A DNA stretch of 64,000 bases from contig CAWGLR010000003.1 of NCBI GenBank assembly GCA_963823565.1, forward strand, positions 992,001 through 1,056,000, in the 5' to 3' direction. The translations under genes and the position numbers were made by a program. Below are positions 52,532 through 61,240 of the stretch, in pieces. The notes beneath the pieces were generated by a model. It worked only from the letters and a program-made list of their open reading frames with translations. It had not been told where the DNA came from and searched no databases. The stretch is from RHKX01 sp963823565. Its GTDB lineage: Bacteria > Actinomycetota > Thermoleophilia > Solirubrobacterales > 70-9. Position 1 is the stretch's first letter. Every line of letters starts with the position of its first letter.

Positions 52532-54339
52532 CCCCGCCCGGCGACCGCAGCCACAGCCATCTGCGCCCGGTTCCCGCGGCGGGACTCGCCGACGGCGCGG
52601 CCGCCCGCCAGCTCGACGCCGAGCCGATCCAGACCACGCCCGGGCTGACCCCGCCGCGCGCCCGCGCGCACAGCGGCCGCTTCATCACCGACGTCATCGT
52701 CGACCTCGGCTACGTCAGCGCCGAGCGCGTCCAGCAGGCCGTCGCCGAGGCGCGGACGGCCGGCCGCGCGCCGGAGGCGCTGATGATCGAGCAGCGGCTG
52801 GTCAGCGCCGAGCAGCTCTCGCGCGCGGTCGCCGAGCGCTACGGCCTCGACCACGTCGACCTCTCCAGCTACCAGGTCGACATGGGCGCGGCCAACCTCG
52901 TCTCCGCCCACACGGCGCGGAGGCTCCGCGCGGTCCCGATCGGCTACCTCGACTCCGAGACGCTGCTGCTGGCGATGGCCGACCCCGCCAACGTGCTCGC
53001 CGTCGACGACGTCCAGATGATGACCGGCCTCAACTGCCGCGTGGCGGTGGCGGCCGCGGACGACATCGAGAACCTGATCAGCCGCCTCAACTCGCTCGAG
53101 AGCGCCGTCTCGGAGGCGGTCGAGGAGGAGGAGGGGGAGGAGGCGCTCTCGGTCGCGCAGGTCAGCGAGCTGCGCGAGTCGGCCGACGACGCCCCGGTCA
53201 TCAAGCTCGTCTACTCGATTCTCGGCCAGGCGGTCACCGAGGGCGCCTCCGACGTGCACTTCGAGCCCGACGAGCGCGACATGCGGGTCCGCTTCCGGAT
53301 CGACGGCGTCCTCTCCGAGGTCGCCCGGGTCCCGAAGCGGATGGTCGCCGGCGTGATCTCCCGCGTGAAGATCATGAGCGAGCTCGACATCGCCGAGAAG
53401 CGGGTGCCGCAGGACGGACGCGTCGCGGTCAACGTCGAGGACCGCAAGGTCGACCTCCGCGTCGTCACGGTGCCGACCGAGCGCGGGGAGGGGGCGACGA
53501 TCCGCATCCTCGACAAGTCGCAGGGCCTGCTCTCGCTCGACGATCTCGGGATGACCGGAGAGGCGGTCACGCGCTTCCGCGAGGCCTTCCAGCAGTCCTA
53601 CGGCGCGGTGCTGGTCACCGGCCCGACCGGCTCGGGCAAGTCGACGACGCTCTACTCGGCGCTCGCCGAGCTCAACGACGTCTCCAAGAACATCCTCACG
53701 ATCGAGGACCCGGTCGAGTACCGGATCTCCGGCGTCAACCAGATCGGGGTCAACCGCAAGGCGGGGCTGGACTTCGCGACGGGCCTGCGCTCGATGCTCC
53801 GCGCCGACCCCGACGTGATCATGGTCGGCGAGGTCCGCGACGGCGAGACCGCGCGGATCGCGATCGAGGCGGCCCTGACCGGCCACATGGTCCTCACGAC
53901 CCTTCACACCAACGACGCGCCCGGTGCGATCAGCCGCCTCACCAAGATGGGGATCGAGACGTTCCTGATCTCCTCGGCGGTCGACTGCGTCGTCGCTCAG
54001 CGCCTCGCCCGGACGCTCTGCACCCACTGCAAGCGCCGCACGGTGCTGCCACGCGCCGTCCTCGAATCGCAGGGCTTCCGCGTCGGCGCCGACGTCGAGG
54101 CCTGGGAGCCGGTCGGCTGCGCGCGCTGCAACGGCACCGGCTACCGCGGCCGGATCGGCCTCTACTCGGTGATGCGGATGAGCGACGACCTCAAGGACAT
54201 GACCGTCACCGGTTCGCCGCAGGCGGAGCTGGAGCGGGCCGCCCGCTCCGAGGGGATGCTCACCCTGCGCGAGGACGGCCTCGACAAGGTTCGGCAGGGC
54301 CTGACGAGCATCTCCGAGGTCGCTCGCGTCTCCGTCTGA
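52528..54339 (+). CDS. pilB: Type IV pilus assembly ATPase PilB (GspE/PilB family)
   Basis: 603 residues. An N-terminal MshEN-type domain (about 50-200; FITDVIVDLGYVSAERVQQA), a linker rich in Glu, then the secretion ATPase: SDVHFEPDERDMRVRFRIDG, Walker A GPTGSGKSTT (364-373), Asp box, Walker B DVIMVGEVRDGETA and His box LTTLHTNDAPGA. A zinc site is formed by CTHC and CARCNGTGYRGR. It powers pilus extension from the cytoplasm. It follows aroE by a four-base overlap. pilT and pilC come 4.5 kb later, after four unrelated genes. Confidence 0.95.
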   Translation: MTPPGDRSHSHLRPVPAAGLADGAAARQLDAEPIQTTPGLTPPRARAHSGRFITDVIVDLGYVSAERVQQAVAEARTAGRAPEALMIEQRLVSAEQLSRAVAERYGLDHVDLSSYQVDMGAANLVSAHTARRLRAVPIGYLDSETLLLAMADPANVLAVDDVQMMTGLNCRVAVAAADDIENLISRLNSLESAVSEAVEEEEGEEALSVAQVSELRESADDAPVIKLVYSILGQAVTEGASDVHFEPDERDMRVRFRIDGVLSEVARVPKRMVAGVISRVKIMSELDIAEKRVPQDGRVAVNVEDRKVDLRVVTVPTERGEGATIRILDKSQGLLSLDDLGMTGEAVTRFREAFQQSYGAVLVTGPTGSGKSTTLYSALAELNDVSKNILTIEDPVEYRISGVNQIGVNRKAGLDFATGLRSMLRADPDVIMVGEVRDGETARIAIEAALTGHMVLTTLHTNDAPGAISRLTKMGIETFLISSAVDCVVAQRLARTLCTHCKRRTVLPRAVLESQGFRVGADVEAWEPVGCARCNGTGYRGRIGLYSVMRMSDDLKDMTVTGSPQAELERAARSEGMLTLREDGLDKVRQGLTSISEVARVSV

Positions 54340-54370
54340 GCGTCACGGCGGAGCAGGGGCGGGGAACGCC

Positions 54371-55144
54371 ATCCGGCTGACCTGGATCGGCCACGCCTGC
54401 GTCCTGATCGAGCTCGGCGGGCTGCGGGTGCTGACGGATCCGACGCTGCGCGGCCGGATCGGGCCGCTGCGGCGCGTCGCCCCGAGACCGGCGCCGGCTG
54501 TCACCGACCGGATCGACGCGGTACTCGTCTCGCACGCGCACCTCGACCACCTCGATGCGCCGTCGCTGCGCCGGCTGACGGACAAGCCGCCGGTGCTCTG
54601 CCCACCATCGGGAGCCCGAGCGGTGAGACGCGCGGGCCTCGAGGCCGAAGTCATGCGGGAGGGAGCATCGTGGCGCCGCGGCCGGGTGGAGGTCGTCGCC
54701 ACCCCCGCCGACCACGACGGGCGTCGCTGGCCGACGAGCCGCGACGGGACGGCGCTCGGCTTCGTGGCCCGCGGCCCCGGAGGCAGCATCTACTTCGCCG
54801 GTGACACCGCCGAGTTCGAGGGGATGAAGGCGATCGGGCCGGTCGACGTGGCCCTCCTCCCGGTCGCCGGCTGGGGCCCGAGGCTTCCGCCGGGTCACCT
54901 CGACCCAGCCGCCGCCGCGAGCGTCGCGGCCGCGGTCGGCGCCCGAGTGGCGGTGCCGATCCACTGGGGGACCTTCGCCCGCCGGCTGATGCGGAACGTC
55001 GAGCCCCGCGACCGCCCGGCACGTGAGTTCGCCGCGCAGGTCGCGGAGGTGGCACCCGACTGCGAGGTCCGGGTCCTCGGGCCCGGCGAGTCGACCCTCG
55101 TCGACGCCGCCGGGGTCTCTCGGTCCGAGATACCGGACGAATAG
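54371..55144 (+). CDS. MBL-fold hydrolase (UlaG/UPF0173-like), no canonical start codon
   Basis: With the ATC at 54371 as first codon the product is 257 residues and starts IRLTWIGHACVLIELGG, where relatives have Met-Arg/Lys-Leu-Thr-Trp. The frame is closed upstream at 54302 and has no ATG/GTG/TTG until 54428, which would remove the first conserved strand and its His. GGGGCGGGGA lies five bases before the ATC. Other motifs: LVSHAHLDHLDAPSLRR, VVATPADHDGRRWP, FAGDTAEFEG and VPIHWGTFARR. A cytosolic metal-dependent hydrolase of unknown substrate. Start at ATC is inference. Confidence 0.8.
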   Translation: MRLTWIGHACVLIELGGLRVLTDPTLRGRIGPLRRVAPRPAPAVTDRIDAVLVSHAHLDHLDAPSLRRLTDKPPVLCPPSGARAVRRAGLEAEVMREGASWRRGRVEVVATPADHDGRRWPTSRDGTALGFVARGPGGSIYFAGDTAEFEGMKAIGPVDVALLPVAGWGPRLPPGHLDPAAAASVAAAVGARVAVPIHWGTFARRLMRNVEPRDRPAREFAAQVAEVAPDCEVRVLGPGESTLVDAAGVSRSEIPDE

Positions 55145-55172
55145 GCCCCAGCGCCGTGAGTACGATCGGGCC

Positions 55173-55538
55173 GTGGCCGAGCAGCCGCAACCTCGCGATC
55201 CCGCCGTCGACGCGACCCGGCGGACGTGGCTGGCGCTGGAGCGGACCCAGCTCGCGTGGTGGCGTACGGGATTGGCGTCGCTGGCGGTGGGGGTCGGCAT
55301 CGGCCGGGTGGTCCCGGAGCTCAGCGACGCCGTCCATCGCTGGCCGTACGTCGTCGTCGGCATCGGCTTCGCCGTCTACGGGATCCTCCTGTTCGCCTAC
55401 GGAACCTTCCGCGAGGCGCGGATGGCCGAGGAGCTCGAGGAGGGGCGGATGCGGGTGAGCTCAGGCTTCAGCCGGGTCCTGGCCGGGTTCGGCGTCGCCC
55501 TGGCCGTCGCCACGGCGCTCCTGATCGCCGCCGCCTGA
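55173..55538 (+). CDS. DUF202 membrane protein
   Basis: 121 residues from a GTG. Typical DUF202 opening RTWLALERTQLAWWRTGLAS, then three helices (LAVGVGIGRVVPEL, YVVVGIGFAVYGILLFAY and VLAGFGVALAVATALLIAAA). These small proteins occur alone or on larger membrane proteins; the role is unknown. Its last 78 bases overlap, in antisense, the end of the phosphodiesterase gene. Confidence 0.75.
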   Translation: MAEQPQPRDPAVDATRRTWLALERTQLAWWRTGLASLAVGVGIGRVVPELSDAVHRWPYVVVGIGFAVYGILLFAYGTFREARMAEELEEGRMRVSSGFSRVLAGFGVALAVATALLIAAA

Positions 55539-57581
55539 GTCGGCGTAGTCCGACTGCCCGAGACCGGCCAGCCATCCGCGGAGGATCCGGTGGACGCGCT
55601 CGGCGCCCGCCACCGGGTCGCCGGGCCAGGGGAGGTCGACCGGGGCGCAGACGAAGGGGTGGCTCTGCGGGCCCCCGAGGCCGCCGTGGGAGCCGACGAG
55701 CTCCTCGAACGCGGCGACCTCCTCCATGTCCTCCCAGTAGGCGCTGTTGACGAGGAGGTCGGGGCAGTGGGGGAAGCCGTCGGTGCGCGCGACGTGGGCG
55801 GCGGCCCCGGGGCCGAAGGGCTCGAGCGGGTCCGCGCCCTCGACCTCGCCGGTGGCGAGGACCCGGCTGCCGCCGGCGCCGAGCACGACGCCGCCGAGCT
55901 CACCGTCGCGCACGAGGACGAACCCGATCCCCGCGTGCTCCCGGAGCGCGTCGATGAGGCCGGGGTGGACGGCGTCGATGCGCTGACGCGACAGCCGCCC
56001 CGGCTCGCGCGGGAACGAGATCAGCCCGAGGCATCCCGAGGCCATCACCGCGAGGTCGGGGACCTCCGGCCGCTCCTCGGCGCCGTCGCGCTCGACCGAC
56101 CCGGGATCGGCGATCCGCTCGCCGGCGGCGGCGACCGCGCGGTTGACCGGGGTCGGTTCGCGGCTCAGCTCCGTCACGCCGGCGCCGAGGTAGGCGCCCG
56201 CCTCGTCGGAGCCGCCGGCCGCGCTCCAGACGCTCGCCGCCGTGCTGGCGCCGCGGACGAGGTCCTCGAGCGTCATGCCGTAGCGCTGCTCGAAGGTCGC
56301 CCCCTGGGATTGACCGTGATCGGCGAGGACCACGAGCCGGTAGGGGCGGGGCGCATCGGCCGCCGCCGCCTCGATGCGCGCGATCTGCCGATCGACCTTC
56401 TCGAGCACCGCGAGCGTGTCGGGTCGCTCGATGCCGGAGTGGTGGGCGACCTCGTCGTAGGCGAGGAACGTCGTGTAGACGACCGGGCGCCCGGCGAGCA
56501 TGTCGCCGACGACGGCCGCGACCTGGAGGTCGAGCTGGATCACGGTCGCCCAGGCGCGGACCAGCGCGTAGCGCCGGTCGCGGTCGATCCGCGGGCGGAC
56601 GTCGCGGCGCCGCTGGAGGGCGGCGGCACGGCGCTCGCGCGCGTACTCGGCGACCACCGCGTTGAGGGTCTTGAAGGCGGCGTAGGGGCGGGCGAAGTAG
56701 GCGGCGTAGTCGCGGCCGATCGGCCGCCGCCGGGTCAGCACGGTGCTCATCGTCAGCATCGAGCTCGGCGCGTCGCCGGAGAGGATGTTGGCGCGGCTGG
56801 CGCCTCCGGCGAACAGCAGCCCGCGACCGTCGGAGTGCCGCCGCTCGAGCTCCGCCGCGTCGCGCGGGTGATTGGTCACGATCGGCGCGTCGCGGTCCTT
56901 CTCCCACCAGCGGAACGCGGGCATGTCCTCGTTGCTCCCGTGGAGGATGCCGGCCTGACAGGCCCCGGTCTGGGAGGAGAGGTCGGTCTCCCACTCGTGG
57001 AGGCGATGGGTGCCGTCGGCGAGCCAGCGCCCGATCGTCGGCGCGTTGCCGCTGCGGATCGCCCGGCGGAGGACGTCGTGAGCGAGGCCGTCGATCTCGA
57101 GGAAGATCACCCCGGGGACGTCCGTGCGCTCGACGCGGTCGCGCTTCCGCACCTGGGAGGCGACGACGTTCCGGTACCAGGTCTCGTCGTCGTCGATCGC
57201 GAGCAGCGAGGACAGCAGCGCCGTGATCAGCGTCAGCAGCGCCGTCAGGAGAACGGCCTCGGGGAGCCCGGTGATCTCGGCGCCGGGCACGACGTCGATC
57301 GCGAAGGCGACGAGGAGCGCGTTGAGGACGATCGAGGCGCCGCCGAGGGTGAGCACGTTCAACGGCAGCGCGAGGCGCGAGAGGGTCGGCCAGACGAGAG
57401 CGTTGAGGATGCCGACCACCGCCGCGGTCGCGAGCGCGCTCCCCGGACCCTCGAGCGTGAAGCGCTCGAGGATCGCCGCCAGGACGAGCAGCGCCGCGGC
57501 GTCGACGAGCAGCACGAGCAGCGCCCGCAGCCCCTGGTGGAAGAGGTCCGGGGAGCCGTCCGACGCGCGCTTAGCATCCAT
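55461..57581 (-). CDS. Membrane-bound alkaline-phosphatase-superfamily hydrolase with holin-like N-terminal domain
   Basis: 706 residues from the ATG at 57581. Residues 20-135 hold four helices in the order of the PF04020-type phage-holin/YvlD family (LVLLVDAAALLVLAAILERF, GILNALVWPTLSRLALPLNV). From about 165 comes a type I phosphodiesterase/phosphatase domain: IFLEIDGLAHDVL with metal Asp, SSQTGACQAGILHGSN with the Thr nucleophile position, TTFLAYDEVAHHSG and VVLADHGQSQGATF with further metal ligands. The active site probably faces outward. The C-terminal 25 residues are Gly/Asp/Gln-rich and read through the antisense of the DUF202 gene. Divergent from the AI-2E gene with four bases between starts. 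Confidence 0.85.
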   Translation of the reverse strand: MDAKRASDGSPDLFHQGLRALLVLLVDAAALLVLAAILERFTLEGPGSALATAAVVGILNALVWPTLSRLALPLNVLTLGGASIVLNALLVAFAIDVVPGAEITGLPEAVLLTALLTLITALLSSLLAIDDDETWYRNVVASQVRKRDRVERTDVPGVIFLEIDGLAHDVLRRAIRSGNAPTIGRWLADGTHRLHEWETDLSSQTGACQAGILHGSNEDMPAFRWWEKDRDAPIVTNHPRDAAELERRHSDGRGLLFAGGASRANILSGDAPSSMLTMSTVLTRRRPIGRDYAAYFARPYAAFKTLNAVVAEYARERRAAALQRRRDVRPRIDRDRRYALVRAWATVIQLDLQVAAVVGDMLAGRPVVYTTFLAYDEVAHHSGIERPDTLAVLEKVDRQIARIEAAAADAPRPYRLVVLADHGQSQGATFEQRYGMTLEDLVRGASTAASVWSAAGGSDEAGAYLGAGVTELSREPTPVNRAVAAAGERIADPGSVERDGAEERPEVPDLAVMASGCLGLISFPREPGRLSRQRIDAVHPGLIDALREHAGIGFVLVRDGELGGVVLGAGGSRVLATGEVEGADPLEPFGPGAAAHVARTDGFPHCPDLLVNSAYWEDMEEVAAFEELVGSHGGLGGPQSHPFVCAPVDLPWPGDPVAGAERVHRILRGWLAGLGQSDYADSGGGDQERRGDGQGDAEPGQDPAEA

Positions 57582-57585
57582 CGCA

Positions 57586-58779
57586 ATGGAGAACTCTCCC
57601 GCATCGTCCGGCGGGGTGGGAGGCACCGGCGCGATCGTGCCCGCCCCGGCCGAAGCGTCCGCGCGGGAGCCGACGGTCCGCGGCGTCCTCCGCGTGATCG
57701 TCACCGTCGTCCTCAGCGCCTTCGCGCTGTACCTGATCTACCTGCTGCGGACGCCGATCTCGTGGCTGATCTTCGCGACGTTCGTCTCGGTGGTCGTCTC
57801 GGCGCCGGTCAACCTGCTCAGCCGGCGGATGCCCAGGTCCCTGGCGATCGCGCTGGTCTATCTCTTCCTCGTCGCGATCCCGATCACCATCGGGGCGATC
57901 CTGATCCCGCCGGCGGTGCGCGCGATCAGCGACCTGGTCGGCGACTTCCCGGGGTACGTGGACGACCTCAAGGAGACGGTCAACAACAGCGACACGCTCT
58001 CGAGCCTGAACGAGAACTTCGACCTCGTCGGCAAGCTCCAGAGCCTCGCCGAGGATGCGGCCAGCAACGCCGGAGACGTCGCCGGGATCCTCGCCGACGT
58101 CGGCGCCGGACTCGTCGGCTCGGTCTTCGCCGGGGTGACGATCCTCGTCATGAGCATCTTCATGGTCAGCCGCGGTCGCGTCTGGACCGACGCTCTGCTG
58201 CGGACGCGGCCGCCCGAGGAGGCGGCGGCGATCCGGCGCGCGCTGGACCGGATGGCGGTCGCGATCGCCGGCTACGTCGGCGGCGCCCTGCTGCAGGCGA
58301 CGATCGCCGCGACCGTCTCGTTCATCGTCCTCAAGATCCTCGGCACCCCGGCGCCGCTCGCGCTCGCCGCGATCATCCTCGTGCTCGACCTGATCCCGCT
58401 GGTCGGCGCGACGATCGGGGCGATCCTCGTCGCCATCGTCACCCTCTTCAACGACTTCCCGACGGCGACGATCGTCTGGGTGATCTTCGCGATCGTCTAC
58501 CAGCAGTTCGAGAACTACGTGGTCCAGCCGCGGATCCAGGGGCGGGCGGTCCAGCTCGACCCGTTCATCATCGTCATCGCCGCCCTGTTCGGCGGGACGC
58601 TGATGGGCATCGTCGGCGCCCTGCTCGCGATCCCGACGGCGGCCGCCGGGCAGATCGCGGTTCACGAGTGGCTCGAGTTCCGCCGCACGTACCGCTCCGG
58701 GGAGACCCCGATCGGCCCCGGCGCCGATCCGCCGCCGGGGCCGATCCCGCCGGGCGAGCCGCAGCCCGCGGAGGGCTAG
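57586..58779 (+). CDS. AI-2E family transporter (TqsA/PerM-like)
   Basis: 397 residues from an ATG at 57586. About eight helices and a long extracytoplasmic helical insert (about 115-175, with DDLKETVNNSDTLSSLNENF). Family parts: VSAPVNLLSRRMPRSLAIAL, IPPAVRAISDLVGDFPGYVD, LDLIPLVGATIGAILVAIV and YQQFENYVVQPRIQGRAVQL. Members include a quorum-signal exporter and Na+/H+ antiporters; the cargo here is unknown. Its start is only four bases from that of the divergent hydrolase, so promoters must lie inside the opposite genes or initiation is leaderless. Confidence 0.88.
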   Translation: MENSPASSGGVGGTGAIVPAPAEASAREPTVRGVLRVIVTVVLSAFALYLIYLLRTPISWLIFATFVSVVVSAPVNLLSRRMPRSLAIALVYLFLVAIPITIGAILIPPAVRAISDLVGDFPGYVDDLKETVNNSDTLSSLNENFDLVGKLQSLAEDAASNAGDVAGILADVGAGLVGSVFAGVTILVMSIFMVSRGRVWTDALLRTRPPEEAAAIRRALDRMAVAIAGYVGGALLQATIAATVSFIVLKILGTPAPLALAAIILVLDLIPLVGATIGAILVAIVTLFNDFPTATIVWVIFAIVYQQFENYVVQPRIQGRAVQLDPFIIVIAALFGGTLMGIVGALLAIPTAAAGQIAVHEWLEFRRTYRSGETPIGPGADPPPGPIPPGEPQPAEG

Positions 58780-58842
58780 GGACCCTCTCACGGGCGTACG
58801 CACGGGCGTCCGCAAGCCTCAAGCCCGCGGCGAAGCCTTCCG

Positions 58843-59976
58843 ATGGGGGAGGCGATGAGCTTCGACTTCGCCGAAGTGCTGACGCGGATGACCGAGATGA
58901 ACGCGTCGGACCTGCACCTGACGCCCGGCTTCGCGCCCGCCGTCCGCATCCGCGGGCGGATCCTGCCGATGGAGGGCCAGGATCAGCTGACGCCCCAGCA
59001 GACGCGCGAGATCGTCTACTCGATCCTCAACGACGATCAGCGCAAGCGGTTCGAGAACAACCAGCAGCTCGACTTCGCCTACGCGATCCCCAACGTCGCC
59101 CGCTTCCGCGTCAACTGCTTCTTCCAGCGCGGCGCGATCAGCGCGGCCTTTCGCCACATCCCGCAGGAGATCAAGACGGCCGAGCAGCTCGGCCTGCCGC
59201 CGATCATGCAGGAGTTCGCGCGCAAGCCGCGCGGGCTCGTCCTCGTCACCGGGCCGACCGGCTCCGGCAAGTCGACGACGCTGGCCGCCCTGGTGGACCA
59301 GATCAACCGCGAGCGCGAGGAGCACATCCTCACGATCGAGGACCCGATCGAGTTCCTCCACCGCCACCAGCGCTGCATCGTCAACCAGCGCGAGATCGGC
59401 GCCGACGCGCCCGACTTCGCGATGGCGCTGAAGGCCGCGCTGCGCCAGGACCCCGACGTGATCCTCGTCGGCGAGATGCGCGACCTCGAGACGATCTCGA
59501 CCGCGTTGACCGCGGCCGAGACCGGTCACCTCGTCTTCGCCACCCTGCACACGCAGTCGACCTCTCAGACCGTCGACCGCATCATCGACGTCTTCCCCGC
59601 CGGCCAGCAGGGGCAGGTGCGGATGCAGCTCTCGATCGCGCTGCAGGGGATCGTCACCCAGCAGCTGCTACCGACCGCCGACGGCTCCGGCCGCGTCTGC
59701 GCGACCGAGGTGCTGGTGCCGACCCCGGCGATCCGCAACCTGATCCGCGAGGGGAAGACCCATCAGATCTACTCGTCGATCCAGACCTCCGGCGGCCTCG
59801 GCATGCAGACGATGGACGCCCACCTCGCCCAGCTCGTCCGCCAGGGGAAGATCACCCGCAAGCTCGCCGAGCAGCGGGCGGCCGTGCCCGAGGAGCTCAA
59901 GCGGCTGATGGGCCCGGGGTCGTCGAACGCTCCCACATACCAGGGCGCCGCGGCGTCGCTCGGGACTCCCGCCTAG
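58843..59976 (+). CDS. pilT: Type IV pilus retraction ATPase PilT
   Basis: 377 residues from the ATG at 58843; an ATG at 58855 after GGGGGAGG is nearly as good. N-terminal domain MTEMNASDLHLTPGFAPAVR; Walker A GPTGSGKSTT near 137; Asp box EDPIEFLHRHQ; Walker B PDVILVGEMRDLETI; His box FATLHTQSTSQTVDR; and the AIRNLIREGKTHQI region typical of PilT, which PilB lacks. It depolymerises pili, giving twitching or DNA uptake. It is 21 bases before pilC and probably in one transcript with it. Confidence 0.95.
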   Translation: MGEAMSFDFAEVLTRMTEMNASDLHLTPGFAPAVRIRGRILPMEGQDQLTPQQTREIVYSILNDDQRKRFENNQQLDFAYAIPNVARFRVNCFFQRGAISAAFRHIPQEIKTAEQLGLPPIMQEFARKPRGLVLVTGPTGSGKSTTLAALVDQINREREEHILTIEDPIEFLHRHQRCIVNQREIGADAPDFAMALKAALRQDPDVILVGEMRDLETISTALTAAETGHLVFATLHTQSTSQTVDRIIDVFPAGQQGQVRMQLSIALQGIVTQQLLPTADGSGRVCATEVLVPTPAIRNLIREGKTHQIYSSIQTSGGLGMQTMDAHLAQLVRQGKITRKLAEQRAAVPEELKRLMGPGSSNAPTYQGAAASLGTPA

Positions 59977-59997
59977 TCGTCAAGAGGTCCGCCGCCG

Positions 59998-61233
59998 ATG
60001 ACCACATTCGCCTTCCGCGCCGTCGACGTCGCCGGGTCTCCCTCCCGGGGAGAGGTCGAGGCCGCCTCCAAGAACCAGGTCGCCCAGCAGCTCCGCGAGA
60101 AGGGGCTGATCGTCATCGACGTCGAGGAGAAGCGCGGCCCGGTCCGCGTCGACTCGTTCATGGACCGGTTCAAGAAGGTCCAGATGCGCGAGCTCTCGGT
60201 CTTCTCGCGCCAGTTCGCGACGCTCATCAACTCCGGCATGCCGATGCTGCGCTCCCTCTACACGCTCGAGGACCAGACCGAGGACGACAAGATCAGGGAG
60301 GCGGTCGTCGGCCTCCGCCAGGACGTCGAGGCGGGCAGCTCGGTCGCCGCCGCGATGGAGCGCCATCCGGTCGTCTTCGACCCGCTCTACCGCTCGATGG
60401 TCAGGGCGGGGGAGGGCTCGGGCCGCCTCGAGTCGGCGCTCGACATGGTCGCCGTCCAGCTCGAGAAGCTCGACGCCCTGCACCGCCAGGTCCGCTCGGC
60501 GATGACCTACCCGATCGTCGTCTTCGGCTTCGCCGCGCTGGTGATGCTGATCATCGTCACCTTCATCGTCCCGATCTTCGCCGGGATCTTCGAGGAGCTC
60601 GCCGCCGACTCTCCGGGCACGAGCGCCGAGCTGCCGTTCATGACCCAGATCACGGTCACCGTCTCCGACGCGATCACCGGCTACTGGTTCATCGTCCTGC
60701 CGATCCTGGTCGCGCTCGGTTACGCCTTCAAGCAATGGAAGAAGACCGAGAACGGCCGCTACCAGTGGGACGCGTTCAAGCTGCGCCTGCCGATGAAGAT
60801 CGGCGACGTCGTCCAGAAGGTCGCGATCGCCCGCTGGTCGCGCGTCTTCAGCGGCACCATCTCCGCCGGCGTCCCGATCCTCCAGTCGGTCAAGATCGCC
60901 GGCGAGACCTCGGGCAACCAGGTCATCGCCAGGGCGATGGACGAGGTCTACGACAACGTCCGCCGCGGCGGCTCGGTCGCCGGCCCGATTGACGCCAACC
61001 CCGTCTTCCCGACCATGGTCGGCCACATGGTCGCGGTCGGCGAGGAGACCGGCCAGCTCGAGCAGATGCTCGGCAAGATCGCCGACTTCTACGAGGCCGA
61101 GGTCGACGCCAAGATCAAGGCCCTGACCTCCCTGATCGAGCCGGTGATGATCATCTTCGTCGGCCTCGTCGTCGGCTTCATCGTGATCTCGATGTACCTG
61201 CCGATCTTCCAGCTCTACGACAAGATCCGGTAG
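59998..61233 (+). CDS. pilC: Type IV pilus inner-membrane platform protein PilC (GspF family)
   Basis: 411 residues. Opens TTFAFRAVDVAGSPSRGEVE with the usual small N-domain, followed by two T2SSF repeats: ELSVFSRQFATLINSGMPML and RWSRVFSGTISAGVPILQSV, each with a long helix pair, and three membrane segments (VVFGFAALVMLIIVTFIVPI; WFIVLPILVALGYAF; IIFVGLVVGFIVISMYLPIF). It couples the ATPases to the growing pilus. No pilin, pilD or pilMNO genes are in the window, so they must be further right or elsewhere. Confidence 0.95.
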   Translation: MTTFAFRAVDVAGSPSRGEVEAASKNQVAQQLREKGLIVIDVEEKRGPVRVDSFMDRFKKVQMRELSVFSRQFATLINSGMPMLRSLYTLEDQTEDDKIREAVVGLRQDVEAGSSVAAAMERHPVVFDPLYRSMVRAGEGSGRLESALDMVAVQLEKLDALHRQVRSAMTYPIVVFGFAALVMLIIVTFIVPIFAGIFEELAADSPGTSAELPFMTQITVTVSDAITGYWFIVLPILVALGYAFKQWKKTENGRYQWDAFKLRLPMKIGDVVQKVAIARWSRVFSGTISAGVPILQSVKIAGETSGNQVIARAMDEVYDNVRRGGSVAGPIDANPVFPTMVGHMVAVGEETGQLEQMLGKIADFYEAEVDAKIKALTSLIEPVMIIFVGLVVGFIVISMYLPIFQLYDKIR

Positions 61234-61240
61234 GGCGCGG

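Noticed and set aside
58819..58846. FliA-like motif before pilT (TCAA-N16-TCCGATGG)
   Set aside because: The spacing matches the others, but the -10 would overlap the first pilT ATG and leave almost no leader for either start; two of the key bases also differ.
55590..60992. Very long open frame (1800 codons) on the plus strand
   Set aside because: It runs antisense to the phosphodiesterase and out of frame through AI-2E, pilT and pilC. Its residues are Arg/Asp/Gly-rich without any conserved pattern; high GC removes stop codons in such frames.
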